64,000 nt of DNA from Synechococcales cyanobacterium C42_A2020_086 (GCA_015272325.1 JACYLU010000009.1:78255-142254), one strand, 5' to 3'. Counted from the first letter of the stretch, positions 17,828 through 27,014 are shown. Translations and numbers: made by a program. Notes: a model not told the origin generated them from the sequence alone.

Positions 17828-20059
17828 ATGATTTCTGGCTCACCAATCGAATTACAGCAACAGGCTGCTGCCGCACTGCAGAACGGCAATTACACTAGCG
17901 CCATCCAGCACTATGAAGCCCTCATCGCCGCTCAGCCCCAGGAGCGTGGGCACTACTGGCATCTAGGATTAGCGTACCTGCTACAGGGCGAAGAAGCAGC
18001 CGCCCAGATGACCTGGCTACTGGTATTAGCCGACGCCAATGAGTCCGATGCGGCTCTCTGGACCGCCGAACTTGCTCAGCTCCTCGAATCCGAAGCGCAC
18101 CGCCAAATGGACGCTGGTCGTCTCGATCGAGCTTGGGGACTATGGCACCACCGCCACCAGCTCAATCCACTCGATGCGACGCCGCTCCTGCAAGCACTAC
18201 AGGTAGCCCTCCACGACGAGGGGTTGCTGGAGATGACACTGCTGCACTCGGAACTCATCGAAGCGCTGCAAGCGGCCGCTCCCCAGAGCCTCGATCATGA
18301 ACTGGTCATGGAAGTATTGTCAGCGCTGTTGGCCAAAAACCTGCCGCATCCGGTGATCCTGGAAGTGGTAAGTGCCTGTTTACCGCAGGTGCAGCATTAT
18401 GGACCGCATCGTCAATGCCTGCTGCCGCTACTGCGCCAGTGTGCTGAGCATCTGGGCTACACCGTCAAAGATCGAGCACTTGCCTGCCGCTATGGAGAGA
18501 TCTGTTTGCAGCTTGCTCCTCGGGATGCGGCAACTCTGTCGCTGCTGGCATACCTCTACCCGTTCACTCAGGAATATGACAAAGCCATCGAGTGTGCTCG
18601 TCAATCCTATGGGCTGGCTGAAACTGCTGAAGAAAAACTTCTCGGTCACGCTCTGCTGCTGCGTACGTTGATCCACGCCGGCAACCACTGGCCGGAAGCA
18701 GCTCTTCTGTTTGAGCAGCAGCACACTCTGCTTCGGGAGTGGCTACAATCTGGACTGCTGAATCCCGAAGCTCCGCCGAGCCTGGCCCTGCTGACTTCGT
18801 CGTTCTTTCCCTTCCCTTACCTAGCTGATGCACCCCAGATCCAGCGGTCCCTGCAAAATCAAGTAGCGCAGCGTTGTCAGGCTGGCATCGAAGCCCATCT
18901 GGCGCAGCAGTTGGGAGCAGACTACCGCACGCAGTTGTTTCCGCTGCGTTCCCGATTGCCCAGTACTCGCATGCTGCGCATTGCCTACCTGTCCGGGCAT
19001 TTTCGGCGTCACTCGATTGGCTGGCTATCGCGCTGGCTGTTTCAGCATCATGACCCGGAGCGGTTTGAGGTATATGCTTATTTTCTGCAATCGCCGGTGG
19101 ATGACTTCGGGCAGCGCTGGTTTGTGGACTGGGCAACCCGTGCCTGCTGCTTTGAGGGGCATGTCCAGGGCATCGCTCAAGCCATCTACGAGGATGAAAT
19201 TGATATTTTGATCGATGTTGATACGGTCAGCAGTCAGCCCGCCTGTGCTGTCATGGCGCTGAAGCCTGCTCCGGTTCAAGTTTCCTGGCTAGGACTCGAT
19301 GCATCCGGGTTACCTGCCATAGACTACTTCCTTGCCGATCCCTATGTGTTGCCCGAGTCGGCTCAGGACTATTACCAGGAACGCATCTGGCGCTTGCCTC
19401 ACACCTACATTGCCGTCGATGGCTTCGAGGTGGGAACACCAACTCTGCGCCGCGATCATTTGGGTATTCCAGGTGATGCTGTGATCTACTTCAGTGCTCA
19501 GGCTGCCTTCAAGCGTCATCCGGATACGGTGCGGGCGCAGATGCGTATTCTGAAGTCGGTGCCCCACAGCTATTTCTTGATCAAAGGCGTGGGCGATCAG
19601 GCAGCTATGCAGCAGTTTTTTGTAGACCTTGCTGCCAGCGAAGGCGTCTCGCCAGATCGGCTGCGGTTTTTGCCAATTGTGGAGTCGGAAGAAACTCACC
19701 GCGCCAATCTCGCCATTGCCGATGTGGTGCTGGATACCTATCCCTATAACGGAGCCACGACAACGCTGGAAACCCTGTGGATGGGCGTTCCGCTCGTGAC
19801 CCGGGTAGGACAGCAGTTCACCGCTCGCAACAGCTACACAATGATGATCAACGCCGGCATCACCGAGGGCATTGCCTGGACCGAGGAGGAATACGTGAAC
19901 TGGGGCATTCGCCTAGGGATGGATCCTGCTCTGCGGCAGCAAATTTCCTGGCGACTGAAGCGATCTCGGCAAACTGCCCCTCTATGGAATGCCCGCCAAT
20001 TTACTCGCGACATAGAAGCCGCCTACGAGCAGATGTGGCAGCAGAGAGGTCAGCACTAG
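17828..20059 (+). CDS. TPR / GT41 glycosyltransferase, copy 2 (tandem paralogue)
   Basis: 743 residues with the same order of domains as the gene upstream. The catalytic halves are closely similar (shared blocks include YYQERIWRLPHTYIAVDGFE and VLDTYPYNGATTTLETLWMG) while the TPR halves have diverged. This is what one expects if the two copies keep the same chemistry but recognise different partners, since TPRs select substrates in OGT. Catalytic motifs are intact in both. The genes are 33 bp apart and probably form one transcript. The duplication looks old rather than recent because third positions differ widely outside the conserved blocks. Confidence 0.9.
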   Translation: MISGSPIELQQQAAAALQNGNYTSAIQHYEALIAAQPQERGHYWHLGLAYLLQGEEAAAQMTWLLVLADANESDAALWTAELAQLLESEAHRQMDAGRLDRAWGLWHHRHQLNPLDATPLLQALQVALHDEGLLEMTLLHSELIEALQAAAPQSLDHELVMEVLSALLAKNLPHPVILEVVSACLPQVQHYGPHRQCLLPLLRQCAEHLGYTVKDRALACRYGEICLQLAPRDAATLSLLAYLYPFTQEYDKAIECARQSYGLAETAEEKLLGHALLLRTLIHAGNHWPEAALLFEQQHTLLREWLQSGLLNPEAPPSLALLTSSFFPFPYLADAPQIQRSLQNQVAQRCQAGIEAHLAQQLGADYRTQLFPLRSRLPSTRMLRIAYLSGHFRRHSIGWLSRWLFQHHDPERFEVYAYFLQSPVDDFGQRWFVDWATRACCFEGHVQGIAQAIYEDEIDILIDVDTVSSQPACAVMALKPAPVQVSWLGLDASGLPAIDYFLADPYVLPESAQDYYQERIWRLPHTYIAVDGFEVGTPTLRRDHLGIPGDAVIYFSAQAAFKRHPDTVRAQMRILKSVPHSYFLIKGVGDQAAMQQFFVDLAASEGVSPDRLRFLPIVESEETHRANLAIADVVLDTYPYNGATTTLETLWMGVPLVTRVGQQFTARNSYTMMINAGITEGIAWTEEEYVNWGIRLGMDPALRQQISWRLKRSRQTAPLWNARQFTRDIEAAYEQMWQQRGQH

Positions 20060-20139
20060 TCCACTGAAGTCAAGGCACTTTTTCAAATTTTTTCAAATTG
20101 AGATTTCAGAAAATTTGAGATTTCAAATTAAACATCCGT

Positions 20140-20553
20140 TCAGGACGCAAAAATGGCTTCATCCTGTTGGAATGCTTTGAACTCTAGCGCATTGCCACTG
20201 GGATCGAGAAAAAACATCGTTGCCTGCTCACCCACTTCGCCCTGAAAGCGGATATATGGCTCGATGATGAAGGAAATTTCGTGCTGTCGTAGCCGCTCGG
20301 CCAACGCCTGCCACTGTTCCATTTCTAGGATCACGCCCCAATGACGCACGGGCACCGATTGACCATCGACGGCATTCGTCGGGACGGGTTGAGAGTCTGA
20401 ACACAGATGGGCTGTGAGCTGATGCCCAAAGAAGTTAAAGTCAATCCAGTTGGCTGAGGTCCGCCCGACAGCACAGCCCAACACGGTTTCGTAGAAGTGG
20501 CGAGTGGTTTGCAGGTCGGTAACGGGAAAAGCGAGGTGAAACGGTCTAATCAT
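20140..20553 (-). CDS. VOC superfamily (glyoxalase/bleomycin resistance-fold) protein
   Basis: 137 residues with two beta-alpha-beta-beta-beta modules typical of vicinal oxygen chelate proteins. The N-terminal FHLAFPVTDLQTTRHFYETV provides the first metal histidine (H6). The C-terminal FFLDPSGNALEFKAF provides the terminal glutamate, and HLCSD and RHWGVIL lie between. Such proteins are metal-dependent lyases, dioxygenases or resistance proteins; substrate cannot be assigned. Transcribed away from the desaturase gene and convergent with the glycosyltransferase pair. Confidence 0.88.
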   Translation of the reverse strand: MIRPFHLAFPVTDLQTTRHFYETVLGCAVGRTSANWIDFNFFGHQLTAHLCSDSQPVPTNAVDGQSVPVRHWGVILEMEQWQALAERLRQHEISFIIEPYIRFQGEVGEQATMFFLDPSGNALEFKAFQQDEAIFAS

Positions 20554-20904
20554 AGCGATTCTTCGTGAGATGATGACCCGATGGTCTATGATGACATTTT
20601 CTTAACGGACAGTGCAGACAGGGCAATGTTGCCTAAGATAGACCGGAGTCAAGGGCTAGGTAGAGAGCAGACCAAGTCAACGAAGGCAGAGGATGGGATA
20701 GACGTGCCGATGGATGCGCCCTTCACCCCTACCTAGAGAGACCGCACGATTGTGCCCTAGTCAGGCTAAGTCGCAAAACTAATCGCAAAACTAAAGATTT
20801 ATTGAAATAACGATCTGCTTCCTATAGAGTGCGCTATATATGGCGCTTTATATTCGCGTTTCTGCCTAGAAAACGCTACATCTGAATAATGAGGCTCAGC
20901 AAAC
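20554..20904. promoter_or_regulatory. Divergent intergenic region with near-palindrome
   Basis: This 351-bp stretch between the divergent VOC and desaturase genes must hold both promoters. An imperfect palindrome GCGCTATATATGGCGC (20831-20846) lies about 60 bp before the desaturase ATG and could be an operator or part of a promoter. A short tandem repeat (TCGCAAAACTAA, twice) is at about 20771-20795. I see no coding sequence. Confidence 0.4.
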
Positions 20905-21915
20905 ATGCTCTGGAGATACACCTGGCGGGATAGTATCCCGTTGACGATTACGTTGGGTCAATTGGGTCTAAATATCTGGCTAGCTGCCACTTGGGACAAC
21001 CGTTCTCTATGGGAAAACCTACTCTTCATGCCTATTTGCGTTTTTTTATTCTGGTACAACGGATTAGTGGCAAGCCACAACTTTGTGCATACGCCTTGGT
21101 TTAAGTCCGATCGGTTAAATCAGCTCTACTTAATTCTCAATTCGATCAACATCGGGCTGCCGATGGTGCATTACAGCTGCGAACATTTCAAACACCACCG
21201 CTATGGCAATGACCGCCCCGATGCTCAGGGTCGTACCCTTGATCCCACCTCAACCTTTGCTGGCGGTAAAAATGGACAGCACGAGCATCCGGTGTCCTAC
21301 TGTACGCTGGGTCCCTTTCGCATGGATTTTCTGGCCACAGTGCATGAGGCCCGCAAGAAAGGCGAGACGAAGCAGCTTTGCTTGGAACTGACGGCTTGTG
21401 TCCTGGGTCTGCTGCTGTTTCTGGCGATGTCATGGCACTATGTTCTAGCGATGCTGCTGCCAACGCTCTATTTCGGTTGGGTATTAGAGCATCTAGAGAA
21501 CTATTACGAGCACTTTGGCGGCATTCCCGAGGATCGCTACGCCAACTCCACGAGCTACTATGGTCGCCTCTATAATCTTCTGTTCTGCAACGAAGGCTAT
21601 CACCAAGAGCATCACCTGCGTCCCGGCGTACATTGGTCGAAGCGGGAGCAGGTGCGGCTAGAATTGCAAGAGAGTTTAAACCGACCGCATCGCGTGATTT
21701 TACGCTTCCCGCCCACACTCGCCTGGTTGGACCATCAGCGAATTGTGCGTCAGTATATGCAGCCTGAGGTTGCTCCAGCCCTTGCTACCCTCGATGGTCT
21801 GCCCGATCTGCTGCCCAGTGATTTGCCCGATTTGCTAGCCAACGATTTGCTATCCAATGGTTTGTCCAACAGCTTGTCTGAGGGCTTAGTGACGTCTGAG
21901 GTCGTGGTGTCTTGA
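20905..21915 (+). CDS. Membrane fatty acid desaturase family protein
   Basis: 336 residues with the three histidine boxes of membrane di-iron desaturases and hydroxylases: HNFVH (about 59-63), HFKHH (about 94-98) and HQEHH (about 232-236). Hydrophobic segments lie near 15-30, 37-56, 160-195. It would sit in the membrane and use reduced ferredoxin and O2 to desaturate or hydroxylate a lipid or carotenoid; the substrate is not clear. The last 45 residues are odd: a Leu/Asp/Asn/Ser-rich tail (DGLPDLLPSDLPDLLANDLL and on) that looks like repeated expansion of a short unit at about 21800-21880 and is probably dispensable. Confidence 0.85.
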   Translation: MLWRYTWRDSIPLTITLGQLGLNIWLAATWDNRSLWENLLFMPICVFLFWYNGLVASHNFVHTPWFKSDRLNQLYLILNSINIGLPMVHYSCEHFKHHRYGNDRPDAQGRTLDPTSTFAGGKNGQHEHPVSYCTLGPFRMDFLATVHEARKKGETKQLCLELTACVLGLLLFLAMSWHYVLAMLLPTLYFGWVLEHLENYYEHFGGIPEDRYANSTSYYGRLYNLLFCNEGYHQEHHLRPGVHWSKREQVRLELQESLNRPHRVILRFPPTLAWLDHQRIVRQYMQPEVAPALATLDGLPDLLPSDLPDLLANDLLSNGLSNSLSEGLVTSEVVVS

Positions 21916-22019
21916 GACGGCGAGCCTTAATAGAAATCAACCCGCTGAGTTCACTCTAGGGTAGACTGAGGAACTGCGCGGGAAGAACTGCACCCTAGCT
22001 CCTCTACAATCAGCAATCG

Positions 22020-22057
22020 ATTGTCAACTAGATTGTCAACTACTAGATTGTCAACTA
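22020..22057. repeat. Three direct copies of ATTGTCAACTA
   Basis: ATTGTCAACTA occurs at 22020-22030, 22032-22042 and 22047-22057, about 60 bp before the preferred start of the aldo/keto reductase. The array is readable in frame from a TTG at 22021, which artificially lengthens the ORF. Confidence 0.9.
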
Positions 22058-22113
22058 AATGTAAATCAAAATCAAATGTAAGTGGCTCAGCTCTCCGTTC
22101 AGCACCTCCATCG

Positions 22114-23109
22114 ATGACCACGCCAAGTTCTCCACAAACCAGTCGTCACCTCTCATTGCCAATCATGGGATGTGGGACTTGGGCTTGGGGAAACCGACTG
22201 CTCTGGGGCTACACCCCGGCAATGGACGGCGAGCTACAGTCTGTGTTCAATCTCTGTGTTAGCCAGGGCGTGACGCTGTTTGACACGGGCGATTCCTACG
22301 GCACGGGGCGCTTGAACGGGCAAAGTGAACGCCTTTTAGGACAGTTTGCCAAAGCTTATGTCGGTCCGGGTCAGGAGTCCATTTGCTTGGCAACCAAACT
22401 GGCAGCCTATCCGTGGCGGCTCACTCGCCAGTCGATGGTGGCGGCAGGCAAGGCATCAGCGCAACGGCTCGGGCGACCGATTGATCTCGTGCAGATGCAT
22501 TGGTCTACCGCCAACTATGCCCCGTGGCAGGAGGGTGCCCTGCTCGATGGGCTGGCTGATCTCTACGAGCAGGGGCTGGCCAGGGGTGTGGGCCTATCGA
22601 ACTACGGACCAAAGCGCCTGCAGGTCGTCTATCGTCGCTTTGCCGAGCGGGGCGTGCCAATCACCAGCTTGCAGGTGCAGTATTCGCTGCTATCAACCTA
22701 TCCGGTGACCGAACTGGACCTGAAAACTGTGTGTGATTCCCTGGGAATTCGCTTGATCGCCTATAGCCCACTGGCATTGGGGCTATTGACCGGCAAGTAT
22801 CGCGAACGGTCACTGCCAAAAGGCATTCGGGGGGTGCTGTTTCGCCAATTGCTGCCCAGCATTCAGCCGTTATTGCATGATTTGCAAACCCTAGCAGACA
22901 CCTATCAAAAAACCATGGTGCAGGTGGCGCTGAACTGGTGCATCTGCAAAGGTGCAATTCCGATTCCGGGAGCCAAAACCGTTGCCCAAGCCCAGGAGAA
23001 TTTAGGAGCGCTGGGATGGCAGCTCACTGCGGCAGACGTTGAAGCGCTAGATCAAACCGCCGCTCGACTCGACAAAAAAATGGTGCAAAATATCTTTCAA
23101 ACTCGCTGA
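22114..23109 (+). CDS. Aldo/keto reductase
   Basis: A TIM-barrel NADPH-dependent oxidoreductase of 331 residues from the ATG at 22114. Typical blocks are LFDTGDSYGTGRLNGQSERL (catalytic Asp and Tyr), LATKLA (catalytic Lys), QMHWS (catalytic His) and, near the end, IPIPGAKTVAQAQENLGA, which binds the cofactor phosphate. The substrate is not known. The upstream TTG at 22021 would add 31 residues translated from a tandem repeat and is rejected. Convergent with the PadR gene. Confidence 0.92.
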   Translation: MTTPSSPQTSRHLSLPIMGCGTWAWGNRLLWGYTPAMDGELQSVFNLCVSQGVTLFDTGDSYGTGRLNGQSERLLGQFAKAYVGPGQESICLATKLAAYPWRLTRQSMVAAGKASAQRLGRPIDLVQMHWSTANYAPWQEGALLDGLADLYEQGLARGVGLSNYGPKRLQVVYRRFAERGVPITSLQVQYSLLSTYPVTELDLKTVCDSLGIRLIAYSPLALGLLTGKYRERSLPKGIRGVLFRQLLPSIQPLLHDLQTLADTYQKTMVQVALNWCICKGAIPIPGAKTVAQAQENLGALGWQLTAADVEALDQTAARLDKKMVQNIFQTR

Positions 23110-23138
23110 ATGCCAGCACCGCTACTGTAGCTTGGCTG

Positions 23139-23687
23139 TTACAGAGACGGAGACTCGGACCGCAACTCAGCTATCATCTGCATCAACCAGTCTAAATAAA
23201 GCTGTTCTCGCTGAATGGCGAACTCTACAACATATCGCCGCAGTTGCTGTTCGCGACTGCCGGAACCTGCGGTCAGTAATTTCTTCGCCACAGCCTGACA
23301 GTGCGCCAAGGCTTCGCGGCGGGCGGCTTGCTGCTGCTCCAGCAACGTCACAATATCGGCATTCGGCAGGTTGGCGGCAAAGTGGAGTTGCACTAGCAGC
23401 GGGTCGCGAATCACCGGCAGCGGTTGAAACGAATGCAGCCACCGTTGCAGGGCCATTCTGCCGCCTTCGGTGACGGAATAGACCTTGCGGTTGGGCCGAT
23501 CAGGCTGCACTTCCACTTGGCACGCGATCCAGCCCTGCTGCTCGAGTTTGTCGAGGGTGCGGTAGATCTGCGCCTGATCGGCTGGCCAGAGATGGGCAAT
23601 GGCATCGTCAAACCAACTTGTTTTCAGGTCATAGCCAGTCATGGGCTGCTGCTCGAGTAGCCCTAGAATGACATACGCCAGGGACAT
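23139..23687 (-). CDS. PadR family transcriptional regulator
   Basis: 182 residues. The N-terminal winged helix (LAYVILGLLEQQPMTGYDL, then AQIYRTLDKLEQQGWI and a Pro/Asn/Arg wing at RPNRKVYSVT) is diagnostic of PadR. The C-terminal half is a helical dimerisation domain (about 100-180). These are usually repressors released by phenolic or toxic compounds. CGGAGG lies 7 bases before the ATG at 23687. Divergent from a small gene across 186 bp holding a perfect palindrome, its likely binding site. Confidence 0.93.
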   Translation of the reverse strand: MSLAYVILGLLEQQPMTGYDLKTSWFDDAIAHLWPADQAQIYRTLDKLEQQGWIACQVEVQPDRPNRKVYSVTEGGRMALQRWLHSFQPLPVIRDPLLVQLHFAANLPNADIVTLLEQQQAARREALAHCQAVAKKLLTAGSGSREQQLRRYVVEFAIQREQLYLDWLMQMIAELRSESPSL

Positions 23688-23765
23688 GGACGGACCTCCG
23701 AACGGTTTTCCGAATCGATGGGTACGCTAAGCCGTACTGTGGACAGCTATACGCTGCTAAGCAAA

Positions 23766-23789
23766 TTATATATGATTAATCATATATAA
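23766..23789. promoter_or_regulatory. Perfect 24-bp palindrome, candidate PadR operator
   Basis: A perfect inverted repeat centred on ATT/AAT between 23777 and 23778, with half-site TTATATATGATT. It lies 79 bp upstream of the PadR start and 85 bp upstream of the divergent small gene. PadR proteins commonly bind AT-rich palindromes in such divergent regions and repress both sides. It is AT-rich enough to overlap a -10 element. Confidence 0.7.
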
Positions 23790-23873
23790 GATTCGTCTTG
23801 CATGGAGGTCTTGTGGAATCCGCTTGAAGGCAGCTTGAAAACGACCAGTCTTACTGATCTAGGAGACCCAATC

Positions 23874-24287
23874 ATGATTTCAACGTTATCTGCCACAATG
23901 CATCCTCAGATTGCTCAGCTAGTTGACCTGCGCCATGCGCTACTGTCGCTCCATCAAGCGCTGATTACAGTAGAGCGAGATGCCTACGAGCGCTTCTATG
24001 GTCGGGTTTCCAGCGAAAAACTCTTGCAGCTCCTGATCGATCATCCTCAGTTTGACTGGCTGCACCGACTCTCGGAGCTGATCGTGCAAATCGACACTGC
24101 CCTACAGGCTGACGATCCCATCACGCCGGCAACGGCAGAGTCGTTGATTGCTGCCGCTGATGCACTCCTGACTCCAGCTGAAGACGGAATGGGCTTTGCT
24201 CGCCAGTACTTCAAGGCGCTGCAGCGGGACCCAGCGGTGGTGATGGCTCACGCCACGGTTGTTCCGTTGCTCAGCGTTGAATCATAG
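23874..24287 (+). CDS. Hypothetical helical protein, divergent from PadR
   Basis: 137 residues, no named family recalled, although related sequences in many bacteria share the pattern seen here: LVDLRHALLSLHQALITVER, YERFYGRVSSEKLLQLLIDH and FDWLHRLSELIVQIDTAL. It looks like a small all-helical cytoplasmic protein. The ATG at 23874 is chosen because AGGAG (23861-23865) lies 8 bases upstream; an earlier in-frame ATG at 23802 has no such site. It is the presumed target of the divergent PadR regulator. A strong terminator follows about 90 bp after the stop. Confidence 0.8.
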   Translation: MISTLSATMHPQIAQLVDLRHALLSLHQALITVERDAYERFYGRVSSEKLLQLLIDHPQFDWLHRLSELIVQIDTALQADDPITPATAESLIAAADALLTPAEDGMGFARQYFKALQRDPAVVMAHATVVPLLSVES

Positions 24288-24377
24288 GCATTGACCCATA
24301 AGCGTTGAACGATCAACCACTCATTCTGAGCCAGTTCACTGACCTAATCCGTTCACTCAGTTGGTTCACTGATTCAG

Positions 24378-24410
24378 CGACCTGCTTTTTAAGGCGGGTC
24401 GTTTTTTTTT
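24378..24410 (+). terminator. Rho-independent terminator
   Basis: Stem CGACCTGC (24378-24385) pairs with GCGGGTCG (24394-24401), 8 bp with one wobble, loop TTTTTAAG, followed by nine T. It closes the PadR-divergent gene. Confidence 0.9.
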
Positions 24411-24533
24411 AGACCTCGTTCGTGATCTGTAGTGATTTCCTAGACAGATCTCTAGATTGCAGCAATGCCGTCATCACCCAACCGCGTCCCTCGATCTGTG
24501 TCAACATACATTAAGACATGCGGCAAGACCTAC

Positions 24534-24570
24534 AGTAAGACACAGTAAGTAGTAAGACACAGTAAGACAG
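24534..24570. repeat. 16-bp direct repeat before the hydrolase gene
   Basis: AGTAAGACACAGTAAG is present at 24534-24549 and 24551-24566, with a further partial unit after it, ending 16 bp before the hydrolase ATG at 24586. It occupies the place where a ribosome binding site would be expected. Confidence 0.9.
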
Positions 24571-24585
24571 TCGTACGGCCACCTC

Positions 24586-25650
24586 ATGACTCAGTTTTCC
24601 TATAGCCCGCCTTGGTGGCTCCGCAACGGATTAGCGATGACGCTATACACCGCGCTGCGAGTTAGCCGCCGCTGGGAAACCCTGACGGTTGAGCCTGAAC
24701 CCACCTATCAGCCGCAGCTCTTCTCAGGGGCAGATGGTGTGCCGATTTTTGGGAAAATCGCAATGCCGCAGCAGCCTGAGGGCAAGCTCAAGGGCACTAT
24801 TGTTGGTACCTACGGCATTACTGGCAGTTTAGAAGATCAATGGTTTCTGAAGATTTTAGGGCGCAAGGCAGTGGCTCAGGGCTACGCCGTAGTTTTGTTC
24901 GACTGGCGAGCCCACGGCAAAACGGCAGAGCTATCACCCACCCTCACCTCGGATGGGCTGTATGAAGGCGAAGACTTTGTTCGGATTGCCGCTCAAGCCA
25001 AGATGCTGGGCTGTCCGGCTCCCTTCTGGTTTACGGGCTACTCGCTGGGTGGGCAGTTGGCGTTGTGGGCAGTCAAGACGGCACAAACTCTACCGTTTTG
25101 GGGCGGCGATCTCGATCTGGCGGAGGCAGAGCTGGGCGGCGGAGCGGTTATCTGCCCGAGCCTAGACTCCACCCGCTCCTTGACCTATCTAGTGAACGAT
25201 CGCTGGGGGCGTCAGCTAGAACAAGCCATTACCCGCCAACTAAAAAAGTTGGCCTGGCGGCTCCACCAACACTATCCCGACGAGATCGACGAAGCGACTC
25301 TAGAGCGGGTGCATAGCATCTGGACCTTTGACCAAGAACTGGTCATTCCCCGCTTGGGCTTCTCCTCAGTTGAGGAGTATTATGCCGCTAGCAGCCCGCT
25401 GCACCAGTTGCCTCACCTCCAAAAGCCAACGCTGATTCTCTATGCGGCCGACGATCCGCTGTTCGATCCAACGATCGTGCCCGATTTACAGGCAGCCTGT
25501 GCTGGTAATCCGGCGATTGATCTAGTGTTAACGGCTTACGGCGGACATGTGGGCTATCTCAGCAGTGCTGCCTGCCAGCGGCAATACAACGATCCGGATC
25601 CGTGGTGGGCCTGGAATCGCATTTTGCAGTGGATACAGTCCCACTTTTGA
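24586..25650 (+). CDS. Alpha/beta hydrolase (YheT-like)
   Basis: 354 residues with an alpha/beta hydrolase fold. The oxyanion-region segment is GTIVGTYGITGS, the nucleophile elbow is GYSLGGQ (Ser near 149), the acid is probably in LYAADDPLFDP, and the catalytic His is in AYGGHVGYLS. Order and spacing resemble the YheT/embryogenesis-associated EMB8 group, whose substrates are esters of uncertain identity. There is no clear signal peptide; the N-terminal 30 residues are moderately hydrophobic. A 16-bp tandem repeat precedes the start. Confidence 0.88.
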   Translation: MTQFSYSPPWWLRNGLAMTLYTALRVSRRWETLTVEPEPTYQPQLFSGADGVPIFGKIAMPQQPEGKLKGTIVGTYGITGSLEDQWFLKILGRKAVAQGYAVVLFDWRAHGKTAELSPTLTSDGLYEGEDFVRIAAQAKMLGCPAPFWFTGYSLGGQLALWAVKTAQTLPFWGGDLDLAEAELGGGAVICPSLDSTRSLTYLVNDRWGRQLEQAITRQLKKLAWRLHQHYPDEIDEATLERVHSIWTFDQELVIPRLGFSSVEEYYAASSPLHQLPHLQKPTLILYAADDPLFDPTIVPDLQAACAGNPAIDLVLTAYGGHVGYLSSAACQRQYNDPDPWWAWNRILQWIQSHF

Positions 25651-25847
25651 TGTCACTGCTGTGATGTCACCGTTGCTTGACCCAGCTCAATATTGCCCGA
25701 GCAAAAAATACCTCAGCTAAAATTAGATAAAAAAGATAAAAAAACGGCAAAGGATCGAAAAACTGAGATCAAAACGACGCGCTCTCGAAATTGCTGAACT
25801 ATAATTCACGGCGATGTTGTATCTAACGTTCAGCCTGTGGAAAAGCT

Positions 25848-26180
25848 ATGAACAAAAGTGAGTTGATTGATTCGGTGGCCGCTAAAGCCTCGGTGTCCAA
25901 GAAAGAAGCCGATGCGGTTGTTAGCGCAATGATGGATTCAATTATGGAAGCCGTTGCAGGTGGGAGCAAGGTTACCTTGGTGGGCTTCGGCACCTTTGAG
26001 GCACGGGATCGCCAAGCCCGCGAGGGACGTAACCCCAGCACCGGGCAGCCCTTGCAAATTCCGGCAACGCGCGTCCCCGCCTTTTCAGCTGGGAAGCTAT
26101 TCAAAGATAAAGTGGCTCCCGGCAACACGCAGAATGCTTCTGCCAGCGCCAAGCAGTCAACTGCGAAAGCCAAAAAATAG
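25848..26180 (+). CDS. HU-family DNA-binding protein with basic tail
   Basis: 110 residues. The first 90 are a standard HU/IHF fold (MNKSELIDSVAAKASVSKKE, then VTLVGFGTFEARDRQAREGR and the arm ending IPATRVPAFSAGKLFK). The last 20 residues form an Ala/Ser/Lys-rich tail ending AKAKK that typical 91-residue HU lacks and that may add non-specific DNA contact. It bends and compacts DNA as a homodimer or with the second HU encoded at 27015. A DUF938 methyltransferase gene follows after 26 bp. Confidence 0.95.
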   Translation: MNKSELIDSVAAKASVSKKEADAVVSAMMDSIMEAVAGGSKVTLVGFGTFEARDRQAREGRNPSTGQPLQIPATRVPAFSAGKLFKDKVAPGNTQNASASAKQSTAKAKK

Positions 26181-26206
26181 CGTCTCGTCAGGGCGGCGGC
26201 AATCCT

Positions 26207-26890
26207 ATGAGTTTGGATGCACGACAATTTGCTCCTGCCACTCAGCGTAATCGAGAGCCGATTCTGCGAGTGCTGCTAGAGGTGCTCCCTCCTAGCGGTA
26301 CAGTTCTAGAAATTTCTAGCGGCACCGGAGAACACGCGATTTACTTTGCTCCTCGTCTTGCACCGCGCCTTTGGCTGCCTTCAGACCCTGATGCATCGGC
26401 ACGAGCAAGTATCGCAGCTTGGCGAGAGCAGGAACCGTCCGAAACTCTGTATCCGCCTCTTGCCCTAGATGTGCGGGAACCTTGCTGGCCGGTAGAGTCT
26501 GCCTGTGGGCAACTCTCAACCGATCTGACAACCGATGCGACAGTCAGGGTCTTACCCGACTTTAGCCGTTATCCCATCACTGCCATTGTGAATATCAATA
26601 TGATTCACATTGCGCCTTGGTCAGCCTGCTTGGGGCTAATGGCAGGAGCGAGGCGAATTTTACCGACAGGCGGCGTGCTCTATCTCTACGGACCCTTCAA
26701 ACAAAATGGTCGACACACAGCCGATAGCAATGCGGCATTCGATACCGGACTGCAACTGCAAAATCCGGAGTGGGGCGTTCGCGATCTAGAAGCGGTGGTG
26801 GCGGCTGCCCAAGCTCAGCAGTTCCAATTCGTTAAAACCTATACCATGCCAGCTCATAATCTCTCCGTCGTGTTTCAGAAATCACCTTAG
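26207..26890 (+). CDS. DUF938 family SAM-dependent methyltransferase
   Basis: 227 residues matching DUF938. The start is RQFAPATQRNREPILRVLLE, motif I is VLEISSGTGEHAIYFA, then DPDASARASIAAW and the motif IV-like INMIHIAPW. The glycine-rich SAM loop is intact. The substrate of the family is unknown. It starts 26 bp after the HU gene and probably shares its transcript. A 14-residue insertion around DLTTDATVRVLPDFSRY, a locally repetitive stretch, seems specific to this copy. Confidence 0.9.
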   Translation: MSLDARQFAPATQRNREPILRVLLEVLPPSGTVLEISSGTGEHAIYFAPRLAPRLWLPSDPDASARASIAAWREQEPSETLYPPLALDVREPCWPVESACGQLSTDLTTDATVRVLPDFSRYPITAIVNINMIHIAPWSACLGLMAGARRILPTGGVLYLYGPFKQNGRHTADSNAAFDTGLQLQNPEWGVRDLEAVVAAAQAQQFQFVKTYTMPAHNLSVVFQKSP

Positions 26891-27014
26891 GCTGCAACGA
26901 TTTGCAACTTTAGGACGCTGCTGTAGAAAACTTTGTAAAATCTGAATTCAACCGCCGAAAGTTGAACTACAATGCTGGGCGATTGATCATTATTTACTTT
27001 TGGGTATTCCACTC

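Noticed and set aside
22021..22113. TTG-started extension of the aldo/keto reductase
   Set aside because: Encoded by a tandem repeat; conserved sequence starts after the ATG at 22114.
25836..25844. TGTGGAAAA, matching a DnaA box, just before the first HU gene
   Set aside because: A single site with no cluster; chance occurrence is likely.
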